64,000 bases of DNA from Lingula anatina. Its lineage: Eukaryota > Brachiopoda > Lingulata > Lingulida > Lingulidae. Both the position numbers and the translations under genes were made by a program. How positions within the stretch are numbered: the first letter of the stretch is position 1; the number at the start of each line of letters is the position of its first letter. Under the pieces are notes generated by a model that was given only the letters and a program-made list of their open reading frames with translations, did no database searches and was not told the DNA's origin. Positions 56,001 through 64,000 of the stretch are shown here, one piece after another. The stretch lies in contig NW_019775610.1 in the NCBI RefSeq assembly GCF_001039355.2, positions 100,269-164,268 of the forward strand. The letters are read 5' to 3'.

Positions 56001-56678
56001 TGAAAAGGATCTTCTTTTGAGGGCATTCACACAGGTGAGGAATTTTTTTTCGATTGTTTCATGCTATTTTTTTTATTGTAGATGATGTGAATTACCTTTA
56101 TGACCATGCAATAGTCAGTATTATACAATTATTGTTTAATATAAGATCTGCCCCTGTTGATTATCATTGATGGCAAACTCAAGAAAGTCTAATTTTTGTT
56201 GTTTGCAGAACATCGACACACTGGAGCGTGTGGCGGGTGTTCCGGAGGAGAAGTTGGTGGAGGCTCATGGGACATTTGCCACATCACACTGTGTGGACTG
56301 TCGACAGAAATACTCCCAAGAATGGATTAAAGGTAGCATTCATATAAGCATCTAGGAAAACTTAACTGTTGTATAGGATGAAACTGATACTAATTGTGAA
56401 AGCTTGACAGAAAGTGCATGGCTGTGTACCTTGACCTTGTTCACTCTGACAACACCAGGCAAGAACTGGAGAGTATCTGGCCTTGGTTTCACAGAAAACT
56501 TAAGTCAGATAACCTGGCTAAGAACTTGATTACCAATTTTACATGGTCACATGTGCACGTCTTACCTTATCAGGAACAGTGTTACAACACTCTCATGGAA
56601 ATCCTAGTCAACTTAGCCCAAAAACTGACTTAAGTTTTTAAGTGTGTGTGCGTGTGCATGCATGCATGTTTGTTTGTG

Positions 56679-56720
<42 letters not shown>

Positions 56721-59118
56721 TGAAACTAGGGTATAGAAAGGGTAATTCTTTTTTTTTTACTTTTATGCAACATAGGGACTAATTCACTAAAACACACCCA
56801 ATATTTACCCACAACATGTCAAATCTCAAAACTATCACTATGTTCTAGAGAAAATCTTTGCTGGCAAAGACTCAGTACCAACATGTGAAAAGGAAGACTG
56901 TAATGGACTTGTGAAACCAGGTAATCTTTTCTTCCATATTGTATATTAGATATATCTCCTTCACAATGCAGCATGTTCATTGTTAAAATTCATTTTTTGT
57001 CATCAACATGTGTTGGTTTGTTATATTCCTTCCAGCTTTTGTTGACAGTAATTGTTCATTATTTTGGCTACATTTCATGCCTCTATGACCAAGTTGGTCA
57101 TTTTGGGGGTAGCTAAATATACTTATATTGATATATTAACAGAAGATCATTTTTTTTCATCAAAAAGGTAATGTCCTTTGTAAATCTAAATATGTAAATC
57201 TTTTTCCCTTTTCAGATATTGTTTTCTTCGGTGAAAGTCTACCATCTTTGTTTATTGAAAGGGTTGGAAAGGTATAAACTATTTTATTTAATATTATACG
57301 ATATATATGGTGCATTTAATTTTATTGATCAAAGATCAGTTTTGTCCAGCCATTCATACTTATATCATAATTACAAATAAACTTACAGTGCTAGTAAATT
57401 GTGATCCGTAAATTGCATATCTTTTAATATTCTATAACAATATTATTTTAATATTCTATAACAACATTATATTTTAGCCAGGCTATATTTTACATATTAA
57501 TCTCTATAGGATTTGCCTAAATGTGATCTCCTGATTGTCATGGGAACCTCATTGAAGGTGCAGCCATTTGCTTCCCTGGTCTCAAGGTAATTTTTTTTCT
57601 GGTAATATTATCACAGTTGTCTACTTGTTATGACATAAACAAGTACATATTGGTTTCCAACTTTAAATTGAGATAAAAAATACCTTTGATATAAACAATT
57701 CAGCACTAGAGAGTATTGCATTCATTTTTCAGAGTGGATCCTAGTTGTCCAAGACTACTTATTAATCTAGAGTCTCCACCATGTGGGGTAAGTTTTTTTT
57801 TATTTTTTTGAACACGTTTATTAGTTAATGAGAATTATGACTAGTGTACATATATGGAGATGGCAAATCACTATATGCATTATATGCTCATCTAAGATAA
57901 CATTAAAATATAACTAATTAACTAATAAATGTATATTCGTTATAGAGAAAAAGAAAAAAGGTCATATTATGATAAATATTGGATAATAACTTTTTTAAAA
58001 ATTGGGGTAAGTAATAATAAACCTTTGCTATATCCTTAATGATATTATATGAGGTATGTTATTAATTGGCAGCTTAATAAAATGTGAACTGCTGGAATGT
58101 GTTCCTTTAAACTTTTAATGTTATTTTGCCTTTTCAGGGAGATCCATTTATGTTACTGTTCGGACTCGGTACAGATTTTGATTTCGAAAGTGAACGTAAA
58201 TACAGGTATGGTCACTTCCATTTCATCTTTTAGTATTCTGTGTGCCAGCTTCTTTACTTTTTTACTTTCAAACTTTCATATGAGCACACATATTGGATTC
58301 GAATAATCAGCAATAAATTTTATTGAAGCTAAAAATGCCAATGAGACTCATCCAGAATCTGTTTTCTTTTATGTTCTTTCGAATTATAATCTTTTAAATT
58401 CACTGTGCTTGTGTGTCACTTTTGTATTGCTTTCTTAGGCAGCATTCCCGGGGCTTATGGTTTTATCCTTGTTGTTAACCCCACTTTGCACAGATTCATG
58501 CATATTTTCTTGTCCTATATGACATCACACAGTGTTGAGAGCCTTCATTACTGACGTACCATACATCAGGTTATCCAGATTGTGAGTTTCAGTAGCAGCT
58601 CTGACTGATATTTGTGATTGGCATGGTAAATTTCATTTTAATTCCACTGAAGCTCAAACACAATAAGCAGGCATGTATGAGAATTTGAAAATGGTTTAAC
58701 AACTTGTGTGAATGATGTTTTAATTTGTTCTTTTTCAGGGATGTGTTTAAACAGACTACCTGTGATGAAGGCTGTTTTGAGCTGGCTGACCAGCTGGGTT
58801 GGGGGGTAAGTTACTGATTTTGGTTTCATTATTTTAAGATGATTGTAGCATATATTAGTATTAATTACTGTTGACTTGTGAATATTATTTGATTGCCAAA
58901 AAATTTGTTAGTAAACAATTATTTTTAAAATATATTTGTATTTTATTTATATTAAGTGCACATGTTACATCAATTGTTTTTTTTTATTTTACTAGGAAGA
59001 GCTAAGAACCCTTGTGAAAAGTGAACATGAACGTATAGATAAAAAGAAGACAAATGTCACAGAGGAAGCACCAACCAAGTCATCGTCTAAATCACCTCAA
59101 AAAAAATCTAAATTTTGA
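52588..59118 (+). CDS. SIRT2: NAD-dependent protein deacylase sirtuin-2
   Basis: Sixteen exons: 52588-52597, 53472-53515, 53706-53763, 54180-54238, 54531-54627, 55059-55165, 55603-55659, 55966-56034, 56209-56332, 56849-56920, 57216-57271, 57510-57586, 57733-57787, 58138-58205, 58739-58805, 58996-59118; 380 aa (human 389). Reaction: removes acetyl or longer acyl groups from lysine using NAD+, giving nicotinamide and O-acyl-ADP-ribose; family targets include alpha-tubulin in the cytoplasm. Motifs: GAGIS (84-88), [20 protein letters not shown], catalytic His187 in EAHGTF, zinc ligands C195, C198, C221 and C226, [12 protein letters not shown], and [11 protein letters not shown]. The C-terminal tail is Lys/Ser-rich. 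The protein starts MAEGG, as SIRT2 proteins often start MAE; exon 1 is only 10 coding bases. A second in-frame ATG lies upstream at 52546. Phases agree throughout. Confidence 0.97.
52901..53009. repeat. poly-C tract and (CA)n microsatellite
   Basis: Fifteen C bases at 52901-52915 and about 24 CA units at 52960-53009, both in SIRT2 intron 1. Confidence 0.95.
56681..56712. repeat. (TG)n microsatellite
   Basis: About 16 TG units in a SIRT2 intron, preceded by imperfect TG and ATGC runs. Confidence 0.9.
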
Positions 59119-60545
59119 AAAAATTGCCTCAGTCTTCAGGGAAGAACTTTGTATATGGAATTGAATAACATTAGTAATGATTACAGGCATTGATTATGAG
59201 AATCTGCCAATTTGTGAATATCATGAATATTTATATTAATGTATACCTTGCACAAGCGAAATATCATAATTATTGAACTGTCAAATGTAAATCATGTTGT
59301 ATTTTATAATTCCTAGATACATGTAGACAGTGAGGTGAAAATATACACAAAACACATAATGTGATATAAAAATTTTGTCTTATAATTGTGGAAATGTAAC
59401 TACAATGTATTTGATAGTCTTTGTGGGAGTTTTATTTAAATGGGGGCAGAGTAATTGAGTAATTTTTATGATTTTCTTGTATTTTTATTTTTTTTAATTT
59501 GTTCAAGTAACTTTAAATTTCATTTTATCGCAGTTTTTATGTTTAAGCTCAAGGAAATGTGTGCATATTTTGATAAATCAAAGCTGTCAATTAATGTGTG
59601 ATTGTTTTGCCAATTACAGCTGAAAGTGGAGTAATACCAATTAAATAACACCAATCTTTAGTAAAAATAGTAAAATTGCAATTTTTTGTTTATAACTGTA
59701 ACAGCAAAAATTTGAAGAGTGAAATTCTTAACTTATAAAGTGGATACATACTGAAAATATAATAGTTGCTGTTTTTGCATTGCTGGTTTCTATATAAGAG
59801 AATCCAAGAGGAACCATTGTTTTCATCAGAACACATGAAATGACATACAACCATTTATATCTATGTCAAAACAGATAACACAATACTGATAATTCATAGC
59901 TTCATACTTTATTTTACAAAAATATATATATATTTCATTAGTAAAGATTTTTTTATATTCAAACTACTGTTTCATAACTAGAACATGAATCATTTTTAAT
60001 ATAAAATTAATATTCGAATTTATGAAATACAAAAAAGTCTGGCCAAGTGTTATATCCATTTCAAAATTGACATCACCAAGCCAGCACCACAGTTTTCACT
60101 GTTTACTTGAACACTGTTTTCTAAGAAATAGCACATTTTGGGCACATAAGGTCTGTTTAATTGTAAAAAGTATATGACTGAAATTCAATTTATATGATCT
60201 GCCCAGATATGCCCCGTGGTACTTCTACTATTTAACAAGCTTATTTCTTAATAATTGTACTAATACTATATCTCGGTTTATATTTTTAAAAATTGCAAAT
60301 TGTATATACAATATATACAGAGTTTTATAGATAGTTTTGGGTTTTTAACATTTTCCCTTACTTAAATTAATTACAACAGCAATCTGCTTAAAACATAACT
60401 AATCAAATCTAGTGACAGTGAAGGTCTCAATTCTTAGATATTTTTCAAGAGCATTATTTCAAGTTCTATCAGTCAGCTCCATGAAACATTGTGAAGATCG
60501 TCTGATGATGAGTCTCATTTCAGAATGTTTTCATCTTGTAAATTT
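59119..60545. other. convergent 3' flank of SIRT2 and the repeat gene
   Basis: About 1.4 kb of AT-rich DNA with no supported exon. It should contain the SIRT2 3' UTR; I found no canonical AATAAA close to the SIRT2 stop. Confidence 0.6.
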
Positions 60546-60551
60546 TTTATT
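60546..60551 (-). terminator. polyadenylation signal AATAAA for the repeat gene
   Basis: TTTATT on the plus strand, 113 bases past the minus-strand stop codon at 60664. Its place supports a transcript that ends here on the minus strand. Confidence 0.45.
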
Positions 60552-60663
60552 TAAAGGATAGGTAAAATATCTAATAACTAAAATCTACTGTAGCAATTAA
60601 GACAACAACAACAACAACAAAAGTTAAATTATAAAAATAATAAATAACTCAAATCACAGCACA

Positions 60664-63600
60664 TCATGGGCCAGATGGAATAGATGATGATTCTGATGCA
60701 GAAGAAGTGCCTGTTGCTGTCATCATCTCTGTGGAAGTTAATGTGATTGTTGGTGTTGTCATAAAACTACTAGTTTCTGATGACAGAGATACAGTTTCTG
60801 TGAAAGCGGTGTTTGTTACTGCTTCACTTCCTGAGGGTGTAATGGTGCTTTCTGATAACATTGATGCTGAGGTTGTTGCATCCATTGCTAATGATGTGGC
60901 AGAAGAAGTTGCTACTGATGATAATGGTGAGGAAGTACTCTCTGTGACTGAAGTTGTTGCACTGTCTGTAACTCCAGAAATGGTGGCAGTTCCTGAAGAG
61001 GCTGAAACCTGGTCAGATGATGATGTTGCTACTGCTGCAGCAGATGATGTTGAAGCCTGGTCTGACGAGGATGTTTCTATGGCTGATGTGACAGAAGATA
61101 TTGAAGCCTGGTCTGATGGAGATGTTGCTCCTCCTGCAGCAGAAGAAGTTGAAGTTTGGTCAGATGAAGATGTTGCTACTGCTGCTGCAACAGAAGATGT
61201 TGAAGCCTGGTCTGATGAAGATGTGGCCACTGTTGCAGCATATGATGAAGCCTGGCTAGATGATGATTCAGCAGATGTTAAAGTCTGTTCAGATGAAGAT
61301 ATGGCTCCTGCTGCAACAGATGTTGCTGTCATTGCAGCAGATGTTGCTACAGCTTAAGTAGACGATGTTGAAACCTGGCCATATGAAGTTGTGGCTGCTG
61401 ATGTGACAGATGTTGAAGTCTGGTCAGATGAAGATGTTGCTACTGCTGCAGCAGATGTTGAAGGTTGGTATGATGAAGATGTTGCGACAGCTGAAGCAGA
61501 AGATGCAGCTACTGCTGAAACAGATGATGTTGAAGCCTGGTCTGATGAAGAAGTTGCCACTGCTGAAGTAGAAGATGTTGCTATTACTGCAGCAGATGAT
61601 GTTGAAGCAGGATCAGGTGAAGATGTTTCATCTGAAGCAGAAGAAGTGACTACTGCTTCAGCAGATGTAGAAACCTGGTCAGATGGAGATGTTGCTTCTG
61701 ATGATGTGACAGAAGATGTTGAAGGTTGGTCAGATGAAGCTGTGGCTATTGCTCCAGCAGATGTTGAAACCTGGTCAGATAAAGATGTGGCTACTGCCGT
61801 TGTAACAGAAGATGTTGCTATTGCTGCAGCAGAAGACATTGAAGCCTGGTCAGATGAAGCTGTGGCTGTTGCTGCAGTAGATGTTGAAACCTGGCCAGAT
61901 AAAGATGTGGCTACTGCTGATGTTACAGAAGTTGTTACTGCTGCAGCAGAAGATGTTGAAGCCTGATAAGAAAAAGATGTGTCTACTGCTGATGTAACAG
62001 AAGATGTTGCTGCTGCTGCAGCAGCAGAAGATGTTGCCACTACTGCAGCAGTAGATGTTGTAGTTTGGTCTAATGATGATGTTGCTACTGTTGAAGCCAA
62101 AGATGTTGCTGCTGCTGCAGCAGATGATGTTGAAGCCTGTTCGGATGAAAATGTTGCTACTGCTGAAGCAGATGTTGAAACCAGCTCAGAAGAAGATGTT
62201 GCTAGTGCTGCAGCAGAAGATGTTGCTACCACTGCAGAAGATGATGTTGAAGCCTGGTCTGATGAAGATGTTCCCACTGCTGATGTTACAGATGTTGCTA
62301 CTGCTACAGCAGAAGTTGATGATGGTATGGCTGCTGCTGATGTAACAGAAGATGTTGCTGCTGCTGCAGCAGAAGATGTTGCTACCACTGCAGATGATGT
62401 TGTAGGTTGGTCTGATGAAGATGTCACTGCTGCTGCAGCAGAAGATGTTGCTACCACTGCAGATGATGTTATAGGTTGGTCTGATGAAGATGTTGCTACT
62501 GCTGAAGCAGAAGATGTTGCCACTACTGCAGCAGATGATGTTGAATCCTGGTCTGATGAAGATGTTGCTAGTGCTGATGTTACAGATGCTGCCACTGCTG
62601 AAGCAGATGTTGAAACTTGCTCAGAAGAAGATGTGGCTAGTGCTGCAGCAGAAGATGTTGAAAGTTGGTCTGATGAAGATGTTGCTACGGCCGAAGCAGA
62701 AGATGTTGCCACTACTGCAGCAGACATGTTGAAGCCTGGTCTGCTGAAGATGTTGCCATTGCTGATGTAACAAATGTTGCTACTGCTGCAGCAGAAGTTG
62801 ATGAAGGTGTGGCTTCTGCTGAGGTTACAGAAGATGTTGCTGCTGCTGCAGCAGAAGTTGATGAAGGTGTGGCTGCTGCTGATGTTACAGAAGATGTTGC
62901 TTCTGCTGCAGCAGAAGATGTTGAAGGTAGGTCTGATGCAGATGTTGCTACTACTGAAGATGTTACTGTTGTAGATGCCGATGTTAAAGCCTGGGCAGAT
63001 GAAGATGTTGCTACTGCTGCAGCAGATGATGTTGAAGCCTGGACAGGTGAAGATGTGACAACTGCTGTGGCAGACGGTGTTAAAGCCTGGTCAGATAAAG
63101 ATATTGCTATTGCTGTAGCAGAAGATGTTGCTACTGCCGCAGCAGACGAGGTTGAAACCTGGTCAGATGAAGATGTGGCTTCTGCTGGAGCAGATGTTGC
63201 TACTACTGCAGCAGAAGATGTTGAGGCCTGGTCAGAAGAAGATGTGGCTACTGCTGCAGCAGATGTTGAAACTTGGTCGGATGATGTTGTGGATACTGCT
63301 GCAGCAGATGTTGAGGCCTGGTCAGATGAAGATGAAGCTACTGCTGATGCAGATGTTGAAGCCTGCTCAGATGAAGATGTTGCCACTGCTGCAGCAGAAG
63401 ATGTTGAGGCCTGGTCAGGTGAAGATGTAGCTACTGCTGATGCAGATGTTGAAGCCTGGTCGGATGAAGATGTAGATACTGCTGCAGCAGATGTTGCCAC
63501 TGCTGCAGCAGATGATGTCGAAACCTGGTCGGACAATGTTAACACTGCTGCAACAGAAGATGTAGAAGCCTGGTCTGATGAAGATGTTGCTACTACTGAA

Positions 63601-64000
63601 GATGTTGCTGTTGTAGATGCCGATGTTAAAGCCTGGGCAGATGAAGATGTTGCTACTGCTGCAGCAGATGATGTCGAAGCCTGGACAGGTGAAGATGTGA
63701 CAACTGCTGTGGCAAACGATGTTAAAGGCTGGTCAGATGAAGATGAAGCTACTGCTGATGCAGATGTTGAAGCCTGCTCAGATGAAGATGTTGCCACTGC
63801 TGCAGCAGAAGATGTTGAGGCCTGATCAGGTGAAGATGTAGCTACTGCTGATGCAGATGTTGAAGCCTGGTCGGATGAAGATGTAGATACTGCTGCAGCA
63901 GATGTTGCCACTGCTGCAGCAGACGATGTTGAAACCTGGTCGGACGATGTTAACACTGCTGCAACAGAAGATGTAGAAGCCTGGTCTGATGAAGATGTTG
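60664..64000 (-). CDS. Ser/Thr/Ala-rich 16-residue tandem repeat protein, mucin-like, cut by window edge
   Basis: Read on the minus strand, the region is open from the right edge to a stop at 60664 except for one frameshift near 62720 and one in-frame TAA at 61354-61356. The repeat unit is about 48 bases, 16 residues, of the type SSDQASTSSAAAVATS, with 15-residue variants; some 60 units are visible. The last 100 residues are non-repeated but still Ser/Thr-rich and end SIPSGP. Dense Ser/Thr with Ala suggests an O-glycosylated secreted or surface protein (inference); no signal peptide, membrane segment or conserved domain lies in the window. The plus strand is also largely open (DVEAWSDEDVATAAAD repeats). 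I favour minus because two changes that make TGA stops on the plus strand (about 61964 and 63823) are silent Asp changes on the minus strand, and because of the AATAAA downstream. Function unknown. Confidence 0.55.

Noticed and set aside
62073-63430. Leu/Met/Gln-rich plus-strand frames in the repeat array
   Set aside because: Third frame through the same 48-base repeat; composition is a by-product of GCTGCAGCA units.
60707-63825. Plus-strand acidic repeat frames (DVEAWSDEDVATA type)
   Set aside because: They contain extra TGA stops at sites that are silent on the minus strand, and no upstream start or splice context on the plus strand was seen. Probably antisense shadow of the minus-strand repeat gene.

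Overview
This is an AT-rich, intron-rich animal nuclear genome window. Genes are split by GT-AG introns, microsatellites (CT, TA, CA, TG) are long, and short inverted-repeat elements sit in introns and between genes. The gene set (two-pore K+ channel, kynurenine monooxygenase, SIRT2, LRR1, ZC3H14, THUMPD2, leishmanolysin-like peptidase) is metazoan. Gene and intron sizes suggest a marine invertebrate, perhaps a lophotrochozoan, but nothing here fixes the phylum.

Layout from left to right: the first exon of a leishmanolysin-like peptidase (LMLN, minus, cut by the left edge) lies head-to-head with THUMPD2 (plus). THUMPD2 converges on ZC3H14 (minus, 14 coding exons, five CCCH fingers). ZC3H14 shares a 355-bp head-to-head promoter with KMO (plus, 14 exons). 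KMO converges on a TWIK-type K2P channel gene (minus) that has two alternative N-terminal exons. LRR1 (plus) follows, with one GC-AG intron. Then comes a minus-strand coiled-coil gene that I do not recognise and that carries frame breaks, an ill-defined stretch of open frames, and a small two-exon membrane-protein gene (minus). The last intron of that small gene and its upstream flank contain two near-identical direct duplications, each next to a single N. SIRT2 (plus, 16 exons) is complete. From 60.6 kb to the right edge lies a Ser/Thr/Ala-rich 16-residue repeat gene, read best on the minus strand.

The main coding models were built exon by exon. Their phases agree and their total lengths are multiples of three: THUMPD2 473 aa, ZC3H14 701 aa, KMO 470 aa, K2P 324 or 329 aa, LRR1 425 aa, SIRT2 380 aa.

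The genes do not form one pathway. KMO (NADPH/NAD metabolism, kynurenine branch) and SIRT2 (NAD-dependent deacylase) both touch NAD biology, but their separation by 35 kb and several unrelated genes gives no reason to infer a functional cluster. I found no clearly new multi-gene system. The points most worth checking are the K2P alternative TM1 exons, the decaying coiled-coil gene, the antisense-open repeat gene and the duplications tied to N positions.
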